Source: Isoetes taiwanensis
Lineage: Eukaryota > Streptophyta > Lycopodiopsida > Isoetales > Isoetaceae
Direction of reading: 5' to 3'
DNA length: 64,000 nt
Assembly (NCBI GenBank): GCA_021234155.1
Contig: JAJEKV010000001.1
Coordinates: forward strand, 929,927 to 993,926
Shown here piece after piece: positions 1 to 10,049 of the stretch. The notes below the pieces were generated by a model. The model saw only the letters and a program-made list of their open reading frames with translations. It searched no databases and was not told the origin of the DNA. The position numbers were made by a program, and so were the translations under genes. Positions within the stretch are counted from its first letter, which is position 1; each line of letters opens with the position of its first letter.

Positions 1-105
1 CAATCCATCAATAAACATGCCAAACAATGTAGGTGATAATGGGCATCCCTGTTTTACCCCTATATTACTCTCGACACTGTCAAGGATAATCTCAGAGAAT
101 GGCTT
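1..105 (-). mobile_element. LINE reverse transcriptase fragment (window edge)
   Basis: Read on the minus strand, about positions 58 to 1 translate as GVKQGCPLSPTLFGMFIDG. This is the conserved 'G.KQGCPLSP.LF...ID' block of LINE-type reverse transcriptases, which lies a little before the catalytic YADD motif. The rest of the element would lie left of the window. The same block recurs near 49,281-49,345, where the downstream part of the reverse transcriptase is visible in decayed form. The piece is too short to assign to a LINE clade. Confidence 0.75.

Positions 106-106
<1 letters not shown>

Positions 107-192
<86 letters not shown>
107..192. repeat. (GA)n microsatellite, about 86 bp
   Basis: An uninterrupted GA dinucleotide run separates the LINE fragment from the tnp2 exon. 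The translated Arg-Glu repeat on this stretch is an artefact. In copy B the corresponding place has two GA arrays separated by about 245 bp, so this single array may be a contracted form. Confidence 0.95.
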
Positions 193-196
<4 letters not shown>

Positions 197-225
197 TTCA
201 ATAAGAAAAAATGAGCGAGTCAAAA

Positions 226-800
226 TTATACCTGAAGAAACTTATGCCAATCATGTGATTTTAACCCTGTGAGGATACCCTTCTTTGTAAATGCCTTTTG
301 CAAAGAGGCCCCATATCCAGTTGGGGTGCGCACCTTTGCTATTCTTTTGTTCACTTCAACAAGTTGCTTCTTCCCTAAAACCCATGAGCCCTGTCTCCAT
401 GTTAAGGTTTTCCTGCCTTTCCTCTCGATAGGCCAATACTTTTTTTTGACTTTCTGCTCTTTGAGATCCATTCTTGCAGCCAGTGTTTCCCATTCTCCTG
501 TTAAATGATTCCATAGGAAATGACTGACATTTTTGAAGATGTGCATCGGATCAAGTAAATGAACCACCTCCAAGTCAGTCCAATATTCCAACCTATAAAA
601 TATGGATAATCTCTTCATTCCAGGAGGAAATTCTACATTTGCATCTCCATAACTTGTCAGATAATTCACATGGGGATTCATTTGCTGCCAAGCATCCAAC
701 CAATCCTGAGGTGTCCATCGCTTTGGCTTTGGTGTATCATCAGACCCACGTGCATGATGGCCCTCTGTCAAGTATTTCTTATGCCCAGCACAAGGCGCCC
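226..800 (-). pseudogene. CACTA/EnSpm tnp2 transposase, C-terminal exon
   Basis: The minus-strand reading frame contains GHKKYLTEGHHARGSDD, then EYWTDLEVVHLLDPMHIFKN, then a segment ending ILTGLKSHDWHKFLQ. These match the order and spacing of landmarks in plant tnp2 (Transposase_21) proteins: the 'GHR.FL' block, the 'EYW..L.VRH.LD.MH..KN' block and the 'L.G.KSHD.H' block. In autonomous CACTA elements this protein binds subterminal repeats and catalyses cut-and-paste transposition in the nucleus. Here it is one exon of a gene whose upstream exons lie at 6.2-10.4 kb, and the 5-kb gap between is filled by other elements. The open frame runs to 897 but homology starts near 800. The protein is about one third of a normal tnp2. 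Copy B has a frameshifted counterpart at 49,822-50,370. Identification is firm; activity is very unlikely. Confidence 0.85.
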
Positions 801-897
801 AAAAAACAATCACTATTAGTTTTTTACAACAGTTTTTACATGAAACCACTATAAAAAAAGAGATGTTACTAAGTGGGTTAATGTGTTGAATAACCAT

Positions 898-2233
898 TAA
901 TAGTTACATTATGTGGTTCTTATGTATGATTTATCATTCTAGTTTGTTATAATAGTTAAGCATCATGGTTCTTTGTGATAGTTTGTTTGGTTTATAGTAG
1001 TGCTTTATTGCTCAGTTTTAAGTATGTGTATTGATTAGCAAGGCTGTAAACCATTAACGAATTCGATTTTGATTGTTTGTGTAACTTAAAGTGCTTTTCT
1101 AATGAAATTAGCTACCTTATTTCATATGAACTAAGGTTGTTTCCTACAATAAAATGTTGCAGTTATTTATTATAGAACATGGACTAACTACCAATAGTTT
1201 TTGCATTAAGATAGTGAATGTTTGTTGTCGTAATTGACATTAGATTAGTGAACAAAATAAGGCATACTTTAAGTTGGAAACCATTGCCATTTCAAGTTAT
1301 AAACGATGATGAGTCCTCTATCATATTGTTATTAATGGTTTTTGGTCCATGTAATTGTCATTTAGATTATGTCACAATTAAAATGCCTATTTAATCATCA
1401 TCATTCATGATTATCACCATCTAATTCTAACGTTTTGTTCTTTTTATTCAAAATAAATAACATTCTTCATAATTTATACTATGTGCAATAATTATCTTTT
1501 CTTTTGTTTTTCTCTTTTCTTTTGTTTTTTCATTGAGTTCTTTCTGTTCCTCACAACAGTTTGTAAGCTTTGCTTTTTGGGAATCGAACCCAAATAAGTC
1601 CATAAGGCATCCTGCTTAGCTCTTAAAGTCTTAGTTGTTGAAATGACGATTAAGCACGAATGATCAAACAAATACTGAGACGAAATCACTTCTTGTTGTC
1701 GTTATATAAGAATAAGATGCAAGCCCAAGTAAGAATGAACACTTACTAGTATTATAGCAAGATATATCGAGTGAAAGGCAACCGATATATCGATCTACTA
1801 GCAAGATCACAAGAAAAACATCAGTCGGAGGCCAAAGATAATTCGAGGAAAAATGCTTGAGAAGCTTGGGCAAGGGGAATGCTTGAGAATCATGTGCAAG
1901 GCCCTGTAAACTGCACCAAAAGAGGTAAAAAACACACAGACAAAGTAAGGTAAAATTTTGCCTACATATTTCCTGCATAGAGGCAACGATTCAGCATCCA
2001 ACCATTCTTGGCAGACACTGAACCAAGTGGAGAGAAAGTTAAAGCAAAATATAGAAAAGTGATTAGCAAGAAAAGAAAAAGTAAGAGCAAATGATGAACC
2101 CATGGAGGTAGAATCCGGCATCCCTCATGCAGGCTGGTCTGGCGAGCCAGATCGAGCATCCCATGCGCGCCCTTGCCGCTTCGATGAAACTGTAAGGAAC
2201 TGTAAAGAACTTAAAATAACCGGTGCTTCGATC
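898..2233. other. AT-rich spacer, no gene recognised
   Basis: This AT-rich stretch lies between tnp2 exons, and I see no protein similarity or structural RNA in it. It is conserved in copy B (about 50,416-51,800), so it was in place before the two copies diverged. It is probably a tnp2 intron or an older inserted element. Confidence 0.4.
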
Positions 2234-2259
2234 GGCTCCCGAAATTGAGTTCAGGAGCC

Positions 2260-2525
2260 AGCCGGGTTCGCCCAAGCGAACCCAGAAAATTCGCCAAGCG
2301 AACCCGCCATCTTGACGTGGTATTTGCGTGGCACTACTACCCATCGGTTCGCCCTTAACCCGAACGGGTTTAGCCAACCGTCTTAACCGACGGCGGTGCA
2401 TTTATTAAGTAGGGGCATTTATTACCCCCTGCCGGGTTCGCCCAAGCGAACCCACCGGCAGGGGCTAGATGTCAGATTTCGTAGGGGATTTATTACCCCC
2501 TGCCGGGTTCGCCCAAGCGAACCCA
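2260..2525. repeat. GC-rich hairpin cluster, left arm of the TIR element
   Basis: The 20-nt imperfect palindrome GGGTTCGCCCAAGCGAACCC (8-bp stem, 4-nt loop) occurs at about 2,263, 2,433 and 2,505. The last two are embedded in longer mirror-like GC-rich arms (CCCCTGCCGG on the left, CCGGCAGGGG on the right). The two longer hairpins are near-exact direct repeats about 72 bp apart. Related hairpins occur on the other side of the captured gene at about 3,340 and 3,418 and in diverged form at 3,490-3,560. Confidence 0.75.
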
Positions 2526-2730
2526 CCGGCGGGGGCTACATGTCCTCTTTTTCTTCCGATCTGAATCCATCTCTAGATCTAAGCCAGATACTTGGAATCG
2601 GAATGCATTTTCTCGACAGCCCAATAAGAGCAAATTTGGAGCTTCAATCCGGAGGATCTGAGCCGTTTGATTCTTGGTAGATGTGGGTATTGCCCAGTCG
2701 TAGATTTTCGGGGAAAATTCCTTACGGGGG

Positions 2731-3318
2731 TTGGAATTGGGGGTTAATGAAGAGCTGGATTTATGCCAAGGCCGTGCTGCAGCGGCGAGGGGGCAGAATG
2801 AACAGGGCATCAAGGAGGAGGAGGACGAAGAGGCTGAAATTCTGCCGCCAGGGTCGTATGATCTGATCGAAATGGATGCCATGGAAATTCTGGCAGAGCA
2901 CACGCATTTCTGCGAGATCTGCGGCAAGGGATTCAAGTGGGATGCAAATCTGGAGAATGCACATCTTGCCGCCATGGCGCGAATACAAAAGCGGCTGCCA
3001 CGCCCGGCCACAAGGCGAAAAAAATAACGAGAATCATCTCTCCAAACAGAAGCGATTTTCCTGCCCGTTTGAAGGCTGCAAGCGGAATAAAAAGCACAAG
3101 AAATTCCAGCCTCTCAAAACTGTTCTCTGTGTCAAGAATCACTACCGCCGAACTCACTGCCCTAAGATTCTCATCAACAGCAAATGCAAAATTAAACGAT
3201 TTTCTGTTGTTGCAGATCTCAAGACTCATGAGAAGCACTGTGGCAAAGAAAAATGGCAGTGTTCTTGTGGCACCACTTTTTCCAGAAAAGATAAGCTTAT
3301 TGGCGTGGGTCATCGATC
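2731..3318 (+). pseudogene. STOP1-like: STOP1-like C2H2 zinc-finger transcription factor fragment
   Basis: STOP1-family proteins are nuclear C2H2 zinc-finger regulators of acid and aluminium tolerance in plants. The frame starting at 2,731 gives an acidic lead and then [20 protein letters not shown], the hallmark start of finger 1. A second frame then gives [52 protein letters not shown] and [15 protein letters not shown], matching fingers 2 to 4 in family order. A frameshift near 2,950-3,030 destroys the histidine half of finger 1 and the linker after it. The finger 3 region has lost an expected cysteine (LINSKC in place of the usual TCSRC). The sequence stops after KDKL, so the usual C-terminus is missing. 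No promoter or complete N-terminus is visible. Homology is strong but the gene is clearly broken, and it lies wholly inside the TIR element. Confidence 0.85.
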
Positions 3319-3585
3319 CGCCCCCCGCTGACATTGGCGTGGGTTTGCCCAAGCGAACCCGGTAGGGTCACTGGTCCCACACGCTTGACTCCTGCCGCGC
3401 GACTTAGCAGGGTTTGGGTTCGCCCAAAGCGAACCGGCAAGAATGCCTTGCGGCGATTGCGCCCCTAACCGTCATGCCACGCCCCTCGGGTTCGGGCCTG
3501 GCGAATCCGGGCGGGTTCCGCCTGGCGAATTTTGGGGTTCGGGCCAGGCGAACCCGCTTGGCAAGTTGACTCAATTTCGGGAGCC

Positions 3586-4184
3586 AATAAAGTGGGCGTA
3601 AAATAACGATCAAATCAGAGCAACAAAAAATTGCAGAAATAAGAAACTAGCGTACCTCATGTGGCCTAGACGCTTCCAACCACCACTGCGCAGAACAAAA
3701 ATACTAGAGTAATATTCTAATATTTACTCTAGGTAACCTCTTCAAAAACAGAAGAAACAGAGGGTTTGTTTCAATAGCAGTTATATCCTTGTTGAAACTT
3801 CTTCGGTATTATTGAATCCACTTTGCTACTGATTGGTTGTCCACTGAATCCAAACTTTAGCGCCCAGCTGCTATGCTTGTTTCAGAAATAGAAGAAAGTA
3901 GCAATAACTTACAGAGAAACCGAATATGGAAAGAATGTGCAACTCAATATGCGACTCTAGAGACAAGATAGGAAACCTTTGGAAAGCCTTCAAAGGCACA
4001 AAGAAAATAAAAAGAGGAAGGATCTGCCAGGCGAGACTCCCTGCGCTATTCTTACCTAGTCTCCTGAGATTCACGAAGTAGAGGCGGAATATGGAGGCAA
4101 AGTGGAGAAGCCCTCATAGCGGCAAATGGATGATGATAGAGAAAAGGAGAGGGTAATAATACTAGCCTATAAATGTATTTACCT
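3586..4184. other. Spacer, nothing recognised
   Basis: Unique-looking sequence of moderate AT content between the captured-gene element and the MITE. I see no coding similarity. It is conserved in copy B at about 53,110-53,710. Confidence 0.4.
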
Positions 4185-4385
4185 ACACCGCGCCGGGCAT
4201 GGTATTTATCAACCACCGTAATGTTTGAACCAAAAAAAATACACGAGGTTTTTGTGGACTTAACCAATTTTTGAGTGAGTGTCATGTTAAAACCACATTG
4301 AGAGAAAAAAAATACGGTTTTTTTTTTAGGTTCACGCTGGTTCAAACATGACGGTGGTTGATAAATACCACGATTGACACCGCGC
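4185..4385. mobile_element. MULE-type MITE with 9-bp target-site duplication
   Basis: Inverted arms of about 33 bp (TGGTATTTATCAACCACCGT then ..ATGTTTGAACCA) face each other at 4,200-4,232 and 4,339-4,371 with only two or three mismatches. The unit is flanked by an exact 9-bp direct repeat, ACACCGCGC, at 4,185-4,193 and 4,377-4,385. A 9-bp duplication is typical of Mutator-like elements. The element proper is about 183 bp, has no coding capacity and would fold back on itself. In copy B only the left arm survives before a foreign-looking GC-rich segment begins. Confidence 0.8.
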
Positions 4386-6060
4386 ACGTTATATTGGTGG
4401 GTCGCTTTCTTTCTTTTTATATGGTTCCGTATATGCTGGCATATATGCAAATGTACTGAGAAATAATATGAGTTACCAATGTTGGGCGGGTTCTCTGAAA
4501 TAATATGTACAGAAAGAAATATATAACAAAATCAACAACCAGGGGCTTGAACCCCAGCTAAACCATTAATCCACACGAATCTCTCGTCAAACAATAAACA
4601 TTTTCACAAAAAATCCATGCAAAATAACATTGCTAATAATGGGTTGATCGTTGTTCTTCTACAGTTAGCTAGACATGGAAGGCCATTATATTGGTTTCTG
4701 TAGAGGTCATTGGGCTTATATTCTGATAGATGCATGAACATACAATAATACTAAAACCCCCATTGACTCAGAATATTACTGCCTGGTATATTCCATAAAA
4801 TATGTTTAAGAACGCTATGTGCCTACTTCTTAGGAGAATACCCCTTCCCCACCCGTGAATGGTATATTCCATGAATATACCATAAAATATTGGAATAGCA
4901 CATCCCTCACCCTTTGTGCCGCATTTCCCAACAAAAAAATATATATTCCTTAAAAAAAATCTAAAACAAAGGGCGAGTTTACCAGAAGGCAACCCCAACA
5001 TATTCCTTCATTATACATCCACAATCCTTAAAACTTGTTATATTAATAACCCTTAAACCTCTAAGGCTTGCCATAAATCAGTGAGTTTGCCAAAAGGCAA
5101 CCCCAACATATTCCCTCATTACAAATACACAATCCTTGAACCTTGTATTACCAACCAAATCCTTAACACCCAAGATGCCTATTCTCAAGGATGCTTTTGA
5201 GCCTGTTTGATGTTGGAACCTGAACATACGTGCGCCAACACCATAAGCAAATGATAATGTCAAGTTAAAAGGCCACTTTGATTAGACATTCAAAATAAGA
5301 TCTCTTAAGACCAGCTTCTTATTGCTCATTCTACCAATATTATATAATGAACCAATTGTTCTCGGATGCCATTATGCCAAACAAATACTATGGTATGTCC
5401 TCGAAAACACTTCAGGTTGAGTTTTTCAAGCTTGATAGTAATTGAGTCACTAATACCAGGCCAATGCAATTCTACCGCCACTGAAACACCAGCAAAATAC
5501 CATTCGGCATTTAACGTAGTCCCAGGATCATGCATCTTTGCCGCCACTGGGGAGACCTCCACATCATCATGCCACATCACCAAATTGATGACTTTACCAT
5601 CCTAGTCATCTGAGTTTCCACATCACCCATATTTGACTTAAAGTTCAAAAATCCTAGCACAGTGTGGCTCTGCTGTTGCTAAGACATCACTATTAGGTAC
5701 CAGGACTGTGTGGCTCTGCCATGGCTAGTCACCTATTTTGGGAACCTAGTTTGGGCACAAGACAGTGTGGCCATTCCACCATTGCAAGCGCCAAGTTGGG
5801 CACCAAGATGTATTAGCAGTGGATTGGATACCAAGATTGACATCATGACTTTTTAATTAAATACAACGCAATTCAATGTATTGAGCCATATTGCGCGAAA
5901 GCTAACTAGCTTATGGACCATATCATTAATCATAGAGTTGTTTTATCAAACCAATAATAGTTTTAATGAACTATTATATTATGCATGAAACACTCTCATA
6001 AACCATAACTAGTTTTAATAAACCACTATCATATTTAAAACCAACGTTCATAACCACTAT
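4386..6060. other. AT-rich spacer with diverged short repeats
   Basis: No gene is recognised. Phrases such as 'ggcaaccccaacatattcc' recur at about 4,989 and 5,097, and 'tgtggctctgc' at about 5,663 and 5,710. From about 5,920 to 6,150 the motif AAACCACTAT and close variants recur many times, reminiscent of the subterminal repeats that CACTA transposases bind. That reading is tentative. Confidence 0.35.
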
Positions 6061-6204
6061 CAATCCAAATAAACCACTATGATATGTGGTTTTCCTCTAT
6101 CAAATAAAATCATGCATAAAAAACCACATATATTATGGTTTTTAGATGATCTGACATTGGTTAAATATAATAGTTTAATTTTAGGCCCCTTGTGCAGTAT
6201 ATAT

Positions 6205-6485
6205 TTGTTTTTTAGATGTTTTGACTTATAAGACATTAAGCTGGTCCCACAAGTTGGACATCCACATGCACCACTTGTTTGCAGTCCTGCAAAGGAGAAT
6301 ACAAAGTAAATTATAAGAATACTAGTTAAAATTTGATATAATTTTGCATTATACAAGTACATCATACCTGAAGCTTCAGAAAAACCTGGATAGTCATGAA
6401 GAGTAAAACACAACATTCCATGGAATGTAAAGTCATGTGGACTTTTAGATATGTCATACATATGCCAATTGTCGCTCTTGCTCAT
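6205..6485 (-). pseudogene. tnp2 transposase, two central exons
   Basis: On the minus strand the first exon (about 6,485-6,369) reads DISKSPHDFTFHGMLCFTLH followed by DYPGFSEASG, and ends at a GT donor (gtatga). The second (about 6,290-6,205) follows a CTTTGCAG acceptor and reads GLQTSGACGCPTCGTSLMSY. The two join into the tnp2 segment 'F..R..LL.T.NDYPG...LSG....G...CP.C', with the zinc-binding CP.C pair intact. The intervening 78 bp is therefore a small intron. Between this piece and the upstream exon (7,901-8,217) an ORF1-only LINE has inserted. In copy B the region is rearranged and frameshifted. Confidence 0.8.
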
Positions 6486-6539
6486 CTTTGTTGGTTTCTG
6501 TTGTTCTTTGATTTACCTTGGTCTGTGCTCCCCAAGTGT

Positions 6540-7745
6540 TTGTCCTTCCTCTCCTCACTTACGGCCTAGTAAAGCGTCAGCATGACCCGGAAGATTAAGC
6601 GCATGACTAGGGAGACCCGCAAATTAAAAAATCTGATTCACGCACCTGCGGGGGCCTCGACAAACCCTATGACCCCACAATTGAGCCATACCTTGAGGCA
6701 GCCCCTTCTTTGGGCCCCGTCCCCATCGACCCATCCTTAGGTGCATCTTTTAGCTGCGGCCTTGGGCGGGATTGATGCTCAACTCGATGTTTGCCTTCAG
6801 GGATGCTTGCCGGGATCCACCACGGTTAAAGCTCTACAGATTATTCTCCACAGAGACATCTGCCGGTTGCCACTAGAAATTTGGGTACAACTTCTTGAGT
6901 TATTGCTTCGGTCTGCAAGGGCCGCATTTCGACCGATCACAATAATGTTTCACCAACCTCTAGCACAGGGCCCTCGCCTGAGCATGTGAGTGCTATGCCT
7001 GCGGCCGATGCTATGCCTGGGACTGATGAACCGGTCTCAATACCCGCACAGCCTCCACTTGTGGATTTGTTGCCCACTGCCCATGCCGAGGTCCCGCCCG
7101 AGTTTGGTAGGGCCACAGAACATCCATCGACCCTTACTTTGCGTATTGTAGGTCTGAAAGAGACGGGTAACTCGCCTGCTACAGATGAGGCTGCCTCTTT
7201 TTTCAGTCAGGTGATGCACATACCTGCCGACGGCATCCTTTCGGCCCAGCGGGTTGGAGCAGCACGACCCAACCGCCCCCGTCATCTCTTGGTCTGTTTT
7301 CAGGATGCTCTTTCCAGGCTGCACATCTTACGGCATGGCAATCATTTGAAGGGAACCACCTTCTCGCTCAGGAAGATTTGACCCCAAAGACGCGGCTTTG
7401 CAGTGGAAAGAAGAGCTATGTCGAGTCTGCTGCTTCAGCCTCGCCAAAACGGAAATGGGCGATTATTGTATAGGGGAGGCCGGGGCTATCATTCGGGATC
7501 GATTAACTTTCTTGTTGATCCCCGGACGATTTTGACATAGCCACGGGCTCCTTGTTTTTGGGTTGGTTCAGTTTCCTTTATTTGTGTGTTGTAACGGGGT
7601 TTAGACCCCATGTTCTGTTCTGGTTTTTGGGCTTCGGGCCTCTGTTCTGTTAGGGCTTATGCCCCCTTTGTTTGTTCTGGTCCCATAACCCGATTGGGTT
7701 CCGTGGACGTTAAAAATTTCTTCCTTCCTTCCTTCCTTCCTTCTA
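6540..7745 (+). mobile_element. LINE remnant with ORF1 only (ORF2 absent)
   Basis: Two overlapping frames encode an ORF1-like protein. The clearest part, 7,100-7,400, includes LTLRIVGLKETGNS, then ILSAQRVGAARPNRPRHLLV, then ILRHGNHLKGTTFSL and DLTPKDAALQW. This pattern (R..GL.E, R.G, RPR.++V.F, +LR....LKGT, LTP) resembles the RNA-binding domain of L1-type ORF1 proteins. Instead of the endonuclease and reverse-transcriptase ORF, the sequence passes almost at once into a 3' end: GGACGTTAAAAATTTC followed by (TTCC)n at 7,721-7,743. It is therefore an internally deleted, non-autonomous LINE. Frameshifts near 6,980 and 7,380 break ORF1. It is missing from copy B. No target duplication was found. 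Confidence 0.7.
7706..7745 (+). repeat. LINE 3' terminus: GACGTTAAAAA plus (TTCC)n tail
   Basis: The LINE ends in GACGTTAAAAATTTC followed by about six TTCC units instead of poly(A). The same GACGTTAAAAT signature precedes the CTAT tail of the SINE at 10,973-11,011, and a variant GACGATAAAATC precedes a TATTC tail of another LINE on the minus strand at 33,755-33,722. Confidence 0.8.
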
Positions 7746-7900
7746 TAAAATCTCAAGTTCTTCCACCAGAGGTTCTAGGTAGACGTCCATATTCTTCACT
7801 TTATATTTCTCTAATTATTATATTTCATGCTTAATACAAAGTATCCTAGTCCATGCTTAATATATAGTGGTATAAATAAATTTGAATTAAAATACGTACC

Positions 7901-8217
7901 TGGAATAATCAGTGTCAACATGATATGGCCAGGCTTTGTGGCCATCCATGGTGGAATATTATAATTTATAATTGTCACAGGCCACACGCTATGTGAAGAT
8001 GATCTAGAACCCCATGGGTAAACACCATCAATCCCTAGTCTAAGCCTAATGTTCCGAGCTTCCGATGCAAATATAGGCCACTTTTCTTCTATCTGTTTCC
8101 ATGAAGCTCCATCTGCAGGGATTCTCATTTTCCATCAGTGCTTCGATGCCTTGCATGATAATCCATAAATTCCGCTAGTGTTGGCGATCGAAAAGTATGC
8201 CTAAGGCGAGGAATAAT
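7901..8217 (-). pseudogene. tnp2 transposase exon, downstream half of interrupted exon
   Basis: The minus strand reads IIPRLRHTFRSPTLAEFMDY, then after a one-base frameshift near 8,127 MRIPADGASWKQIEEKWPIF, ARNIRLRLGIDGVYPWGS, SSSHSVWPVTIINYNIPPWM and ATKPGHIMLTLIIPG. This is a textbook tnp2 core: 'RHPADG.AW..FD...P.FA...RN+RLGL..DG..PFG..S...S.WPV.+..YNLPPW'. The exon ends at a GT donor (gtacgt) at about 7,900. Its natural continuation on the 5' side is at 9,375, because a LINE inserted between them. The frameshift means the transposase is dead even without the insertion. Confidence 0.9.
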
Positions 8218-9374
8218 GGGCATATGACCATCCCCTTTTCTCACAGGAGTGTTGCGGGCTTGGGATCATGTGCGTGTGCTCTTCCAGCTAGATTATGCCT
8301 CAGTTTATCACCACTCTTCTCCTTTCTTGTGGGTTCCTTTACCCCCTGCGCACTTGCCCTTGGCTGCCACTGTGCATGCTCGGACGCAGGCCCATTGGAG
8401 GCGAGCTGCTGTGCTCACCTTGGAGGATTGGTATTGGGGTGGCCAGCTAGCTTCGTGGGAGTTCTTTTCGAGCTTCGCTTTTGCGCTGAGGCGTGTTGAC
8501 CGGGCTATCACGGGAGCACGTGGCGGGAGTATTCCGCTACACATACCTATAGTCCCTCGGGGATGATGTGGTGGTGCGAGGTTTGGAAGAAGGTTCATCC
8601 CGGATGTTGTGTCTTCTTGCTTTGTGCGGTTGGCTATTCATGACACACTGCCCCTTCAGGCAAGTGGTCTCTCAGCTTCCGGGTTCGATGGCCTTCGGTT
8701 TGGGCGTGGACATGGAGCTCACTTCCCCACCGGAAGGTTAGGGTGCTACGTGGCGGGCGGTGGTGCAATTTGTATCGGTGAATGCCCTTGTGAGTTGGTT
8801 TAGGCGGTGTGAGCCCTCTCGCCCTTGTTGTGGCCTTCATTGTGAAATTTGTGGAACATTGTGCGGTTTTATGCCCCTCACTTGCGGTCGCCTCGGGATT
8901 GGGTTAGGGCTCTATATTTTAGGTGATATTGACTAGCTGCCGATTGTTGCCATGTGTATCCTGGTGCTTGGCCGCTTGCGGCAGCAAGCCTTGCATCTGT
9001 GCGTGGCTTGGTTGGTGTGGCTGATTTGGAAGCGGCGGCAGTTGTGGATCTTTCAGGGGATTCAGCAGCCTGCAGCCTCTCTCGATTCCTCGACTTCGGT
9101 ACAAGCTATTTCAAAGCTTTTACGGTGTTCGAGTAGTAGTAGAGCGGAAGTTTGCCATTTGGCGGGACTTCTTGGGTGTTGTAGATGGTGATGGTGGGGT
9201 TTGTGCAAAGATGGAGAGTTGCGGTTTTTTCCGCGGAGTTTGTTGTGGAGTGTCGAGGTATCGTTGTCTCTTTGGGGCGATACTCCTTCCTCCTCACTTG
9301 CTTTGTAACATTACCATTCTTTTAATATATTGATGCCACAGTTCTTCAAAAAAAAAAAAAAAAGGGCATATGAC
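8218..9374 (+). mobile_element. 5'-truncated LINE insertion with 11-bp TSD, inside tnp2 exon
   Basis: An exact 11-bp direct repeat GGGCATATGAC flanks the insert (8,218-8,228 and 9,364-9,374). The insert ends in a 16-nt poly(A) run at 9,348-9,363, the signature of target-primed reverse transcription. The 1,135-bp body carries broken plus-strand frames. One contains AWLVWLIWKRRQLWIFQG, resembling the 'W..W..RN..IF' region found after the zinc-binding domain of plant LINE reverse transcriptases. Removing the insert and one repeat restores the tnp2 reading through KMLRHMP to IIPRLRH. Copy B carries the same insertion (56,241-57,314), so it predates the A/B split. Confidence 0.85.
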
Positions 9375-9945
9375 GTAACATTTTTCTTGCCACCTTTGTC
9401 TTTCTATCTTCCTCATAACGTGCCTCCTTACATTTTGGACATGATTGATAGTTTGCATAATCATTGTGAAACAAAATACAATAATTAACGCATGCATGCA
9501 CGATATTATACTCTAGTCCAAATGAACGCAATAACTCTCTAGGAGACAATGCCCATCTGGTAATATTTTGTCAAGCAAACTACAAAAAAGCCAAGTAAGC
9601 ATATACACATAAAACTTCAGTTTAACATAAGGACTTGCACTTATGTACCTGAAAAGTTCAGAGACACTATTGTTGGTCCAATCAACTTTGTGTTGGAGAT
9701 TTAGAATGAGCATATATGTTGCAAGACAAGAAACACGAGCATTTGGGAACAAGGGCCTACTTGCCTCATCATGGAGATATGATACTTTTTCCCGAGTTGA
9801 GTTGTCATCTCCACTTGCATCATCATTGTTTTCACGTCCACTAATTTGTTCATTTATAGGAAGGAAATTTTTAATGGTATTGTGAATCTCAACTTCGCCA
9901 ACGAAAGCACTATGTGAACAAGAGGCTCCTTCTGAGGCCTATATG
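9375..9945 (-). pseudogene. tnp2 transposase, upstream exons
   Basis: From high to low coordinate the minus strand gives HDEASRPLFPNARVSCLATY, LILNLQHKVDWTNNSVSELF, a short intron (about 9,650-9,583, GT donor and TTGTAG acceptor), KILPDGHC, then PRELLRSFGLEYN, VHACVNYCILFHNDYANYQS and CPKCKEARYEEDRKTKVARK. This is the tnp2 stretch 'LPEGN.LP.S.YEAK......Y..I.AC.NDC.L+...Y.....C..C...RY'. A one-base shift occurs near 9,535 between the LPDGHC and PRELL parts. The cysteine pairs that likely bind zinc are present. The exon is cut at its 3' side by the LINE insertion. Confidence 0.85.
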
Positions 9946-10049
9946 GACCACAAAGAATAGAATCAAAAGCAAGACAATATGGAGGGGAAATAAAAGCAAT
10001 TTATAATGGGAAGATAATATAATAATAAAAAGGATTAGTTTATTGAAGC

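Larger units (their letters stand above)
2234..3585. mobile_element. TIR element carrying a captured STOP1-like gene fragment
   Basis: A perfect 17-nt terminal inverted repeat, GGCTCCCGAAATTGAGT, sits at 2,234-2,250 and, inverted, at 3,569-3,585. Similarity continues inward for about 50 bp through a GGGTTCGCC motif. The 1.35-kb interval holds several hairpins of the form GGGTTCGC-CCAA-GCGAACCC and, in the middle, a broken STOP1-type zinc-finger reading frame with no other transposon gene. This architecture resembles Pack-type non-autonomous DNA transposons that capture host exons. I could not find a convincing target-site duplication, so the superfamily is open and the true ends could lie slightly further out. 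A degraded copy is at about 51,810-53,120. Confidence 0.6.

Noticed and set aside
17-214. 65-codon frame with long Arg-Glu repeat
   Set aside because: It is the (GA)n microsatellite read as protein; the real signal is the LINE fragment on the opposite strand.
4535-4590. Possible tRNA on the minus strand (B-box-like GGTTCAAGCCC)
   Set aside because: The A-box-like word is too close to the B box and no cloverleaf stems form.
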